A DNA stretch of 64,000 nt from Pseudomonas putida (GTDB lineage Bacteria; Pseudomonadota; Gammaproteobacteria; Pseudomonadales; Pseudomonadaceae). A program made the translations under genes and the position numbers. Numbering within the stretch: position 1 is the first letter of the stretch; every line of letters begins with the position of its first letter. Under the pieces are notes generated by a model. That model searched no databases and had not been told where the DNA came from. It saw only the letters and a list, made by a program, of their open reading frames with translations. Of this stretch, positions 42,565 to 51,856 are shown in pieces. The stretch covers positions 62,001-126,000 of the forward strand of contig NZ_JANHLK010000005.1 of assembly GCF_028682635.1 (NCBI RefSeq), read 5' to 3'.

Positions 42565-43824
42565 ATGGCAAACGTGCAAAGCGGCAAAATGATCGTCGGT
42601 CTCGATATCGGCACCTCCAAGGTGGTGGCGCTGGTCGGCGAGGTCGCGGACGACGGCACGCTGGAAATCGTCGGGATCGGCACCCACCCGTCCCGTGGCC
42701 TGAAGAAGGGCGTGGTGGTGAACATCGAGTCCACCGTGCAGTCGATCCAGCGCGCCATCGAAGAAGCGCAGCTGATGGCCGGCTGCCGCATCCACTCGGC
42801 ATTTGTCGGCGTGGCCGGCAACCACATCCGCAGCCTGAACTCCCACGGCATCGTGGCGATTCGTGATCGCGAAGTCAGCTCGGCCGACCTCGAGCGTGTG
42901 CTCGACGCCGCCCAGGCCGTGGCGATCCCGGCTGACCAGCGGGTGCTGCACACCTTGCCGCAGGATTACGTGATCGATAACCAGGAAGGCGTCCGCGAGC
43001 CATTGGGCATGTCCGGTGTACGCCTGGAAGCCAAGGTCCACGTGGTCACGTGCGCCGTCAACGCCGCACAGAACATTGAAAAATGCGTGCGTCGCTGCGG
43101 CCTGGAAATCGACGACATCATCCTCGAGCAACTGGCGTCCGCGTACTCGGTGCTGACCGACGACGAGAAAGAACTGGGCGTGTGCCTGGTGGACATCGGT
43201 GGCGGCACCACCGACATCGCGATCTTCACCGAAGGCGCGATCCGTCACACCGCGGTGATCCCGATCGCGGGCGACCAGGTGACCAACGACATCGCCATGG
43301 CGTTGCGCACCCCGACCCAGTACGCCGAAGAAATCAAGATCCGCTACGCCTGTGCCCTGGCCAAACTGGCCGGCGCCGGTGAAACCATCAAGGTGCCAAG
43401 TGTTGGCGACCGTCCGCCGCGCGAGCTGTCCCGCCAGGCCCTGGCCGAAGTGGTCGAGCCGCGTTACGACGAGCTGTTCACGCTGATCCAGGCTGAGCTG
43501 CGTCGCAGTGGCTACGAAGACCTGATCCCGGCCGGCATCGTGCTGACCGGCGGTACGGCGAAGATGGAAGGCGCCACCGAGCTGGCCGAGGAAATCTTCC
43601 ACATGCCGGTGCGCCTGGGCGTGCCTCACGGCGTGAAAGGCCTGGATGACGTGGTGCGCAACCCGATTTATTCCACGGGCGTTGGCCTGTTGATGTACGG
43701 CTTGCAGAAGCAATCCGACGGCATCTCGTTCTCGGGTATCGGCAGCCGCGACAGCTTCAGCAACGAAGAACCCAAAGGCGCCTTGCTCGATCGCATCAAG
43801 AGCTGGGTCCAGGGCAATTTCTAA
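42565..43824 (+). CDS. ftsA: Cell division protein FtsA
   Basis: 419-residue actin-fold ATPase that tethers FtsZ to the membrane. Signatures: VGLDIGTSKVVALVGE (phosphate 1), LVDIGGGTTDIAIF (phosphate 2) and VLTGGTAKMEG. The C-terminal amphipathic targeting helix is visible (ALLDRIKSWVQGNF). RBS GAGAGGCAGG before ATG. Confidence 0.97.
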   Translation: MANVQSGKMIVGLDIGTSKVVALVGEVADDGTLEIVGIGTHPSRGLKKGVVVNIESTVQSIQRAIEEAQLMAGCRIHSAFVGVAGNHIRSLNSHGIVAIRDREVSSADLERVLDAAQAVAIPADQRVLHTLPQDYVIDNQEGVREPLGMSGVRLEAKVHVVTCAVNAAQNIEKCVRRCGLEIDDIILEQLASAYSVLTDDEKELGVCLVDIGGGTTDIAIFTEGAIRHTAVIPIAGDQVTNDIAMALRTPTQYAEEIKIRYACALAKLAGAGETIKVPSVGDRPPRELSRQALAEVVEPRYDELFTLIQAELRRSGYEDLIPAGIVLTGGTAKMEGATELAEEIFHMPVRLGVPHGVKGLDDVVRNPIYSTGVGLLMYGLQKQSDGISFSGIGSRDSFSNEEPKGALLDRIKSWVQGNF

Positions 43825-43902
43825 GATTTACCGCAACACCGCAACACCGTTGTAGATACAGGCAGTAGGCGAAAAAACTAGAGAACGTAAAGGAGAGGGA
43901 AA

Positions 43903-45096
43903 ATGTTCGAACTCGTAGACAACATCCCCGCAAGCCCGGTGATTAAAGTTATCGGTGTTGGCGGTGGCGGCGGCAACGCCGTGAATCACATGGTCAAGAG
44001 CAACATTGAAGGCGTTGAATTCATCTGCGCCAACACTGATGCCCAGGCGCTCAAGAGCATTGGCGCGCGGACCATCCTGCAACTGGGTACCGGCGTGACC
44101 AAAGGTCTGGGCGCTGGCGCCAACCCTGAAGTAGGTCGTCAGGCCGCTCTCGAAGATCGTGAGCGCATTGCCGAAGTCCTGCAGGGAACCAACATGGTGT
44201 TCATCACCACGGGCATGGGCGGTGGTACCGGTACCGGTGCTGCGCCGATCATTGCCGAAGTGGCCAAGGAAATGGGGATCCTCACCGTTGCGGTGGTGAC
44301 CCGTCCGTTCCCGTTCGAAGGTCGCAAGCGCATGCAGATCGCCGATGAAGGCATCCGCCTGCTGTCGGAAAGCGTCGACTCGTTGATCACCATTCCCAAC
44401 GAGAAGCTGCTGACCATCCTCGGTAAGGACGCAAGCCTCTTGTCGGCTTTTGCCAAGGCTGACGATGTTCTGGCCGGTGCCGTTCGCGGTATCTCCGACA
44501 TCATCAAGCGTCCGGGCATGATCAACGTCGACTTTGCCGACGTGCGTACCGTGATGAGCGAAATGGGCATGGCGATGATGGGCACTGGCTGCGCCAGCGG
44601 TCCGAACCGTGCACGCGAGGCCACCGAAGCGGCCATTCGCAACCCGTTGCTCGAAGACGTGAACCTGCAAGGTGCACGCGGCATCCTGGTGAACATCACC
44701 GCCGGTCCTGACCTGTCCCTGGGTGAGTACTCCGACGTGGGTAGCATCATCGAAGCCTTCGCTTCCGAGCACGCCATGGTCAAGGTCGGTACCGTTATCG
44801 ATCCGGACATGCGCGACGAGCTGCACGTGACTGTCGTTGCGACCGGTCTTGGCGCTAAAATCGAGAAGCCGGTGAAGATCATCGACAATACCGTGCACAC
44901 GTCGATGGCTTCCCAGCCGCAACAACAGGCCCCTGTTCGTCAGGAAGCTCCAGCGGTGAACTACCGTGACCTGGACCGTCCGACCGTCATGCGCAACCAG
45001 GCCCAGGCCGGTGCTGCGACTGCCGCGAAGATGAATCCGCAAGATGATCTGGACTACCTGGACATCCCGGCCTTCCTGCGTCGTCAGGCCGATTGA
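43903..45096 (+). CDS. ftsZ: Cell division GTPase FtsZ
   Basis: 397-residue tubulin-like GTPase that forms the division ring. The tubulin signature GGGTGTG is at 106-112; the nucleotide-binding GVGGGGGNAVNHM is near the start; a variable linker ends in the conserved C-terminal peptide LDYLDIPAFLRRQAD that binds FtsA and ZipA. A strong RBS (AAAGGAGAGG) and a 78-base gap after ftsA containing CGCAACAC repeated in tandem. Confidence 0.98.
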   Translation: MFELVDNIPASPVIKVIGVGGGGGNAVNHMVKSNIEGVEFICANTDAQALKSIGARTILQLGTGVTKGLGAGANPEVGRQAALEDRERIAEVLQGTNMVFITTGMGGGTGTGAAPIIAEVAKEMGILTVAVVTRPFPFEGRKRMQIADEGIRLLSESVDSLITIPNEKLLTILGKDASLLSAFAKADDVLAGAVRGISDIIKRPGMINVDFADVRTVMSEMGMAMMGTGCASGPNRAREATEAAIRNPLLEDVNLQGARGILVNITAGPDLSLGEYSDVGSIIEAFASEHAMVKVGTVIDPDMRDELHVTVVATGLGAKIEKPVKIIDNTVHTSMASQPQQQAPVRQEAPAVNYRDLDRPTVMRNQAQAGAATAAKMNPQDDLDYLDIPAFLRRQAD

Positions 45097-45147
45097 TGAA
45101 ATGTATCAGGGCTATGAAGTTGATTGGTGTTCAGCAAAGGCATGGTC

Positions 45148-45156
45148 TGCTATCAT
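45148..45156 (+). promoter_or_regulatory. Possible lpxC promoter, extended -10
   Basis: TGCTATCAT (45148-45156) reads as an extended -10 (TGn-TATCAT) in the 112-base ftsZ-lpxC gap. No -35 is well spaced. It would allow lpxC to be expressed apart from the dcw cluster. Confidence 0.4.
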
Positions 45157-45172
45157 CGCCAGCCTTTGTTGA

Positions 45173-46120
<948 letters not shown>

Positions 46121-46143
46121 GTAAAAAACCTCTCTAGTTTTTT

Positions 46144-46171
46144 AAGGGCTGCCTTCGGGCGGCCTTTTTTT
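46144..46171 (+). terminator. Intrinsic terminator after lpxC
   Basis: AGGGCTGCC / GGCGGCCTT stem with a TTCG loop and a seven-T run, ending the dcw-lpxC unit before the convergent cyclase gene. Confidence 0.85.
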
Positions 46172-46198
46172 ATGTCTGTCGATCTTGCTCGCCGCTCG

Positions 46199-47689
46199 CT
46201 ACAACGCCACCACCCGATTGCGTCCCGTCTCCTTGGCCTGGTACAGCGCCTTGTCCGCGGCAAACATCAGCACCTCCAGGTTGATGTCGCTGCAGGCGTT
46301 CCAGGTGCTGATGCCAATGCTCACGGTCATCGGCGAGTCGGCGCCGTCGATCAATGGAAGCTGTTCGACGGCCTCTCGAATGTGCTCGGCGATCAGTTGC
46401 GCGCCCGCCATGTCGGTTTCCGCCAGGACCACCGAAAACTCCTCGCCACCGTAGCGCGCGACCAGGTCGGTCGGCCGCCGCACGTGGCTGCGCAACACCT
46501 GGGCCACTGTGCGCAAGGCCTCGTCACCGGCTTGATGGCCATGGCGGTCGTTGAAGGCCTTGAAGTGATCGGCGTCGATCATCAGTAACGACAATGGCTT
46601 GCCGGAACGTTGGGCGCGAAACCATTCATGGCGCAACGTCTGGTCCAGCGTCCGGCGGTTGGCCAGGCCGGTCAGCGCGTCGGTGGCGGCCAGTTGCGCC
46701 AGTTCCAGTTCGGCATGGTGGCGCAGGCGCAGTTCGCGGCAGAGCAGCCAGGTCAGCCACAGCAGGCACGCACACAGGGCAATGGTCGCCAGGCTGACCA
46801 CCAACGCCGTGCGTTGCCACGAATCGAACACTTCTGCGCCCGACAGCGCCACGATGACAATCAGCGGCAGATTGCCCACCTGGGAAAAAGTGTAGAGCCG
46901 CTGGTCTTGATAACGACTGGAGACACTGCTGAAGCTGCCGTTGCCTTCCTTGACGATGCGCTGGAAGTTGGGACGGGTACTGAAGTCGGTGCCGGTCAGG
47001 TCTTCGCCCAGGCGAGGGACCTGGGCCAACAGGATTCCATCCTTGTTGATCAGGCTGATCGAGCTGTCGGGACCGATGTTCAGGCTGTTGAACAGCTGTT
47101 CGAAGTAGCTCAGGCGCATGGCCGCCTCGGCGACGCCAAGGAACTCGCCTTGAGCGCCACTAATCCGGCGACTGAAGCTGATGCGCCATTCGTTGTTGGC
47201 CATCCGGGAGCGAAAAGGCCGGCTGATGAACATGCCCGGGTCGCTGTTGTTCACGTGGGTCTGAAAGTACTCGCGGTCGGCAAAGTTGCCTGCCCTGGGT
47301 TCTCGTGAAGCCGAGTCGGCGAGCACGTTACCCTCCCGATCGAGCAACAGAATGTCACCCTTGTAGGGGGCCGCAGTGGCGCGATCGAACAAGGCCAGAT
47401 GACGGATCTGCGGGGAGACCTGCATGAGGTCTTCACGTCGTGAGGCTGCGATCAAGCCGAGTAGGGACACGTCGTAGAGCTCGACGTTGCGCAGGACGTC
47501 GGCTTCGATCAATTGCACGATGTTGGAGGCGGAGCGGCTGGCTGACAGTTCGGCATTGGCGCGTTCACGCACCAGCAGAAACGCGACAATGCTGAGGATG
47601 GCAAGCACCAGCAACACGCTGCCGAGCATCACCAGCCGCTCGGATTGCCTGGATCGGGTTGTTGGGTGAGTTGTCGCGCGCTCGCTCAT
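46199..47689 (-). CDS. Membrane diguanylate cyclase with periplasmic dCACHE sensor
   Basis: 496-residue enzyme making cyclic-di-GMP. TM1 at about 19-40, a periplasmic sensor (~45-290) of dCACHE type (VLADSASREPRAGNFADREYF, WRISFSRRISG), TM2 near 293-318, then a GGDEF domain. The active-site motif is GGEEF (414-418), and the inhibitory site R405-P-T-D408 sits five residues before it, so feedback inhibition by product is expected. Signal unknown; dCACHE domains often bind amino acids or small acids. It stands alone after lpxC. Confidence 0.93.
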   Translation of the reverse strand: MSERATTHPTTRSRQSERLVMLGSVLLVLAILSIVAFLLVRERANAELSASRSASNIVQLIEADVLRNVELYDVSLLGLIAASRREDLMQVSPQIRHLALFDRATAAPYKGDILLLDREGNVLADSASREPRAGNFADREYFQTHVNNSDPGMFISRPFRSRMANNEWRISFSRRISGAQGEFLGVAEAAMRLSYFEQLFNSLNIGPDSSISLINKDGILLAQVPRLGEDLTGTDFSTRPNFQRIVKEGNGSFSSVSSRYQDQRLYTFSQVGNLPLIVIVALSGAEVFDSWQRTALVVSLATIALCACLLWLTWLLCRELRLRHHAELELAQLAATDALTGLANRRTLDQTLRHEWFRAQRSGKPLSLLMIDADHFKAFNDRHGHQAGDEALRTVAQVLRSHVRRPTDLVARYGGEEFSVVLAETDMAGAQLIAEHIREAVEQLPLIDGADSPMTVSIGISTWNACSDINLEVLMFAADKALYQAKETGRNRVVAL

Positions 47690-47765
47690 GGTTCTGGCTT
47701 CTGCTGTCTAGACGTCGGGGACATTCTTTGACAAGAATCGGGCAGCGTCCCGGACACCCGGATAA

Positions 47766-47796
47766 AAAAAAGGCCAGCAAAACCTGCCGGCCTTTT
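47766..47796 (-). terminator. Intrinsic terminator of the OprD-family gene
   Basis: Read on the minus strand: GGCCGGC / GCTGGCC stem (one G-U pair) followed by an eight-base U-run. The plus strand also ends in five T, so it may work both ways. Confidence 0.75.
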
Positions 47797-47809
47797 TGTT
47801 TATAGAAGC

Positions 47810-49123
47810 TTAGAAGACATTGAGCGGGTAGTCGAAAATCACCCGGTACTCGTCGGTGTCCTGGTCCAGTGCCCCATAGCCGTTGCCGCCGCGGTTGGTT
47901 GCCCATTGCAGACGCAGTGCCAGGTTCCTGGCCTGGCCGGCCTGGACCACATACTTGAGTTCGACGTCGCGCTCCCAGTGCCGGGCATTCTTGCCGTCGG
48001 CGCTGTACCACGCGCTATACCCGGGGCTGTCGGGATCGACCTTGGTCAGGTCCAGTTCGCCTCGGGACCAGGACAGCGCCGAAGTCAGACCCGGCAGGCC
48101 GAGTCCGACAAAGTCATAGGCGTACTTGAGTTTCCATGAGCGTTCGTTCGGGCCGTTGAAGTCCGAGTATTGCTGGGAGTTGTCGAGGAAGACGCTGTCG
48201 CCCTGGCTGATGTAGTCGAACGGCGTATTGCCGTTGACCCGCTGGTAAGCGGCAGTGACGCTGTGATTGCCCACGCCCACAGTGAAATGCAGGCTGTAGG
48301 TGTTGTTGTCGATGCGGCCGAGCAGCGCATCGCCGGTGTCTTGCGTGTGATAGAAGTGCAGGCCCGGGTTGAGGCTGACAACCTCGTTGAGCGCATAGGT
48401 GTAATCGAGGTCGTAGTAGTACTGGTTCCAGATGTCCTTGAGCTCGGCGGCATACAGGCTGCTGGTCAGGCCTGGCAAACCGCTCCAGGCCACGCCGGCC
48501 CAATTGAGATGCTGGCTCTCGTCACCCTCCGGCAGGCTGCCATAGGAAGTGCCGATGCGGATGTGGCCGCTTTGGTTATAGGGTTTGGTGAAGCTCGCCT
48601 GACCCCCTTCGATCAACCAGCCATCAAGGCTGTGGTTGCTCAGGCTGACGCCGCGAAAGGTCTGGGGCAGCATGCGGGTTTCACCGCCGGCAATCACCGG
48701 GTTGGTGAGGAACAGGTCGCCGGCCTTCAATTCGGTATCGAAGGCGCGCATTTTCAAGGTGCCGCCTGCGGTGGAAAACGAGCGCGGTGCTTTGCCGTTG
48801 CCATCGCCGACCGGCAGGATGCTCGAATTGTCCGTGCCGCCGCCACCGTCGAGCTTGAGCCCGAGCATGGCATGGGCATCGATGCCGAACCCGACCGTGC
48901 CTTCGGTGAAGCCAGACTCGAAGATGCCGAGAAAACCCTGGCCCCATTCAATGTTGTCGTCTGCCTGCTGCAGGCGGTTGCGGTTCATGTAGTAGTTGCG
49001 TGCGTTGAGTGTGAGGCTGGCGTCTTCGGTGAAACCTTGGGCAGCATCGGCAGCGTGAGTATTAGTGGCCATCGTTGCAGCGACTGCAACGAACAGCGCA
49101 GGGGAACTGAGTGGGAAACGCAC
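47810..49123 (-). CDS. OprD-family outer-membrane porin
   Basis: 437-residue OprD/OccD-OccK family porin. Signal peptide ends near THA-ADAAQ. Family landmarks: [14 protein letters not shown] near the N-terminus, [60 protein letters not shown] in parts, and a terminal phenylalanine (YPLNVF). These 18-strand channels take up single classes of small substrates such as amino acids, aromatic acids or sugars acids; the substrate cannot be told here. Start is GTG 49123 with AGGAG upstream. Monocistronic. Confidence 0.92.
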   Translation of the reverse strand: MRFPLSSPALFVAVAATMATNTHAADAAQGFTEDASLTLNARNYYMNRNRLQQADDNIEWGQGFLGIFESGFTEGTVGFGIDAHAMLGLKLDGGGGTDNSSILPVGDGNGKAPRSFSTAGGTLKMRAFDTELKAGDLFLTNPVIAGGETRMLPQTFRGVSLSNHSLDGWLIEGGQASFTKPYNQSGHIRIGTSYGSLPEGDESQHLNWAGVAWSGLPGLTSSLYAAELKDIWNQYYYDLDYTYALNEVVSLNPGLHFYHTQDTGDALLGRIDNNTYSLHFTVGVGNHSVTAAYQRVNGNTPFDYISQGDSVFLDNSQQYSDFNGPNERSWKLKYAYDFVGLGLPGLTSALSWSRGELDLTKVDPDSPGYSAWYSADGKNARHWERDVELKYVVQAGQARNLALRLQWATNRGGNGYGALDQDTDEYRVIFDYPLNVF

Positions 49124-49226
49124 GGGGGGTAAAGCTCCTGGGTCAGCGGGGGAACATCATTGTTCTTGCAGTTGCAGCGGTTTTTTTTGGAGCGGGGAGG
49201 ACGCAGCGGGTTGTAAAACCACAACG

Positions 49227-49254
49227 AAAAAAAGCCGCTGATGGCAGCGGCTTT
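49227..49254 (-). terminator. Intrinsic terminator of the 73-residue gene
   Basis: Minus-strand AAAGCCGCTG / CAGCGGCTTT stem with a CCAT loop and U-run. Confidence 0.88.
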
Positions 49255-49321
49255 GAAGACAACTTTTCATTGGGAAGAGCCGATGGAAAGTGTCGAGGGA
49301 AACTGGAGCGATGCGCGCAAA

Positions 49322-49543
49322 TCAGCTGTCTTTTTCAGCCTGCTTGACCTGAATGCTCGACGCTTGTGGGGCTTGGGTGGCCTCCTGGGCTTTGGCGGTC
49401 ATCTCGATCTGGTGCTCTTCGTAAGCGGCGGCTCGGGCGGCATTTTGCGCGACGAAGGCCTGCGACTCTTCGGCCATGGCGAACGGAGACAGGAACAGAG
49501 AAGACAGAACGAAAGCGCTGGCAATACCCATACTGTTGGACAT
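49322..49543 (-). CDS. Small secreted protein, unknown function
   Basis: 73 residues. A signal peptide (MSNSMGIASAFVLSSLFLSPFAMA, cleavage before EESQ) leaves a mature peptide of about 49 residues that is alanine/glutamine/glutamate-rich, without cysteine, and probably helical (FVAQNAARAAAYEEHQIEMTAKA). A good RBS (AAGAAGG) precedes ATG and a strong terminator follows, which together support a real gene. I do not recognise the family. Confidence 0.7.
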   Translation of the reverse strand: MSNSMGIASAFVLSSLFLSPFAMAEESQAFVAQNAARAAAYEEHQIEMTAKAQEATQAPQASSIQVKQAEKDS

Positions 49544-49679
49544 CTTTTAAACCTTCTTGCTTGGCAAGTGCTGTTTGGTGCGGGCAAAGATAAGGGGCTT
49601 GGGAGAAAGGAAAAAGAGCGGATTCATGAAAGGACTGTTACGCAAAGAGCAAAGATCGCTCGTGGCTGTACCCGATCCA

Positions 49680-49747
49680 CTGTAGGAGCCGGCTTGCTGG
49701 CGATGGCGATCCCATCGAAGCCATCGCCAGCAAGCCGGCTCCTACAG
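49680..49747. repeat. REPIN, GAGCCGGCTTGCTGGCGA class
   Basis: CTGTAGGAGCCGGCTTGCTG ... CAGCAAGCCGGCTCCTACAG inverted pair, with a short spacer that itself contains GCGATGGC/GCCATCGC. Confidence 0.92.
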
Positions 49748-49815
49748 ATCGGTGTCACAGCACAAATCCAACACACCCCGCAAATCCTCTGTCATGCCAC
49801 AATCCATTGCGGCCG

Positions 49816-51180
49816 TCAGACCGGCAAATGCATACCAAAGGTATTCATCCCATGGTCACTGCGCACGAACACATCCCCGCCATGCATCAGGGCAATCGCC
49901 TTGACGATGGCCAGCCCCAACCCGTGGTTGTTGCCGCTGTTGGCGCGTGAGGCATCGACCCGGTAGAAGCGCTCGAACAGGCGCGGCAGATGCTCGCTGG
50001 AAATGGGTACGCCCGGGTTCGCCACGCCGATGCTGACCTGGTGCTCGCCGGCTTCGATCCGTACCTCGATGATTTGTCCGGGGCTGGTGTGCTGCACGGC
50101 GTTGTTGAGCAGGTTGATCAAGGCCCGGCGCAGGTGGGCGATCTCGATTCGCACCAGGGCATCGCCGCTGACCTGAACCCGTACCTGGGCATCCTCGAGA
50201 ATGAAATCCAGGTATTCCAGAGTCGTGGCCACTTCCTCCGCCAGCGAGGTGGACGTCAGTTTGGTGGCCTTGCTGCCCTGGTCGGCGCTGGCCAGGAACA
50301 GCATGTCGTTGATGATCGAGCGCAGTCGCTCGAGCTCTTCAAGGTTCGATTGCAGCACCTCGAAATAATGCTCTGCCGAGCGCCCGCGCGTCAGGGCGAC
50401 CTGGGTCTGGCCGATCAGGTTGGTCAGCGGCGAGCGCAGTTCATGGGCGACATCGGCGTTGAACGATTCCAGTCGCGAGTAGGCCTGTTCGACCCGCTCC
50501 AGCGTCGAGTTGAACGAGTCGACGAACTGATTCAGTTCCGGCGGCAGCGATGACAGGCGCAAGCGGCCTGAACGCAACGGCGGGGCCAGGCGCTGGGCTT
50601 CCTGGGACAGTTTGATCAGCGGCTTGAGCCCGATCCGCGCCACCCAGTAACCCAGCGCCGAGGCCATCAGTACGCCGATGACCGCCAGGCTGACCAGGGC
50701 GATCAGCAACTGGTGCTGGGTATGGAAAAACGTTTCGGTATCGATGCCGATCATGAAGCGCAGGGGCGGGCGCTGGTCCTTGGCCGGGAATTGGCTGACC
50801 AGCACCTTCAGCGGGTAGGGCTGATCCGCCAGTTGCATGTCGCGCATGCCCAGCGGCCCTGCGGCAAAGGCACGGATGCTCGGTGTAGGATTGCCGTATT
50901 CGTAGTTCGGATCGCCGCTGACGATCCAGAAACTGATGCGCTTGTCTTCTTCGCCGAGCAGCTTGAGCTTGTTATTGATCTTCACCCAATGCTCGGGCGT
51001 GCCAAAGCGGCCGACGGTGGATTCGAGCACGCTGTAGCGCGCATCGAGTTCCGCTTCGGGCAGCAGGCCAAGGCCTTTGTCGACCTGTTGGTACAACGCC
51101 CAACCGATCAACAGGAACACCAGCAGCGCCACCAGGGTGAACATCCCGCTCAGGCGCAGGGCAATCGAATTACTGGACAC
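49816..51180 (-). CDS. Heavy-metal-type sensor histidine kinase (CusS/CopS/IrlS-like)
   Basis: 454-residue two-component kinase: TM1 about 13-30, periplasmic sensor ~31-155, TM2 ~156-180, HAMP, then DHp with phospho-acceptor His246 (FNADVAHELRSPLTNLIGQTQ in parts) and an ATPase domain with LLNNAVQHTSPGQ (N box) and GLGLAIVKAIALMHGG (G2 box). I choose GTG 51180, which overlaps the regulator gene by 11 bases and gives the family N-terminus (SSNSIALRLSG). The periplasmic domain has no obvious histidine- or methionine-rich metal patch. Last gene of the RND operon. Confidence 0.88.
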   Translation of the reverse strand: MSSNSIALRLSGMFTLVALLVFLLIGWALYQQVDKGLGLLPEAELDARYSVLESTVGRFGTPEHWVKINNKLKLLGEEDKRISFWIVSGDPNYEYGNPTPSIRAFAAGPLGMRDMQLADQPYPLKVLVSQFPAKDQRPPLRFMIGIDTETFFHTQHQLLIALVSLAVIGVLMASALGYWVARIGLKPLIKLSQEAQRLAPPLRSGRLRLSSLPPELNQFVDSFNSTLERVEQAYSRLESFNADVAHELRSPLTNLIGQTQVALTRGRSAEHYFEVLQSNLEELERLRSIINDMLFLASADQGSKATKLTSTSLAEEVATTLEYLDFILEDAQVRVQVSGDALVRIEIAHLRRALINLLNNAVQHTSPGQIIEVRIEAGEHQVSIGVANPGVPISSEHLPRLFERFYRVDASRANSGNNHGLGLAIVKAIALMHGGDVFVRSDHGMNTFGMHLPV

Positions 51181-51847
51181 CCCGGCTCTCCAGCACATAA
51201 CCCATGCCACGAATCGTGTGCAGCAGTTTCTCTTCGAACGGCCCGTCGAGCTTGGCCCGCAGGCGTTTGATCGCGACCTCGACGACGTTGGCGTCGCTGT
51301 CGAAATTGATGTCCCAGACCATTTCGGCGATGGCGGTTTTCGAGAGGATTTCACCCTGGCGACGGGCCAGCACGCTGAGCAGCGAGAACTCCTTGGCGGT
51401 CAGATCCAGGCGCGTACCGGCGCGGGTGGCCTTGCGGCTGATCAGATCTATCCACAGGTCGGCGATGCTCACTTGCACCGGTTCGTGGCCACCGCTGCGT
51501 CGGGTCAGCGCCTGCAGGCGGGCCACCAGTTCGAGGAAGGAAAACGGTTTTCCCAGGTAATCGTCGGCACCGTCACGCAGGCCCCTGATGCGGTCTTCCA
51601 CCCGTTCGCGGGCGGTGAGCATGATCACCGGGGTCTGCTTGCGCGCGCGCAGGGCGCGCAACACACCGAATCCGTCCAGGCCCGGCAGCATGACGTCGAG
51701 GACGATCACCGCGTAGTCGCTTTCCAGCGCCAGGTGCAGGCCTTCCACGCCATCGCGGGCCAGGTCCACGGTGTATCCCTGTTCCGTCAGGCCGCGGTGC
51801 AGATAATCCGCGGTTTTTTCTTCGTCTTCGATAATCAGGACGCGCAT
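51170..51847 (-). CDS. OmpR-family response regulator, heavy-metal type
   Basis: 225-residue response regulator: receiver domain with phospho-acceptor Asp51 (VIVLDVMLPGLDG) and acidic pocket EDEE (7-10), then a winged-helix OmpR/PhoB domain (KEFSLLSVLARRQGEILSK...NVVEVAIKRLRAKLD). The N-terminal MRVLIIEDEEKTADYLHRGL is typical of CusR/CopR/CzcR/IrlR. It lies nine bases after the RND gene and overlaps the kinase, so the pump and its regulator are one unit. It probably binds TGACA-N4-TGTCA at 56222-56235. Confidence 0.92.
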   Translation of the reverse strand: MRVLIIEDEEKTADYLHRGLTEQGYTVDLARDGVEGLHLALESDYAVIVLDVMLPGLDGFGVLRALRARKQTPVIMLTARERVEDRIRGLRDGADDYLGKPFSFLELVARLQALTRRSGGHEPVQVSIADLWIDLISRKATRAGTRLDLTAKEFSLLSVLARRQGEILSKTAIAEMVWDINFDSDANVVEVAIKRLRAKLDGPFEEKLLHTIRGMGYVLESRGVQ

Positions 51848-51856
51848 GACCCCGCC

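Noticed and set aside
43830..43860. Tandem CGCAACAC repeat in the ftsA-ftsZ gap as a CRISPR-like or regulatory array
   Set aside because: Only two short copies, no spacers, no further repeats.
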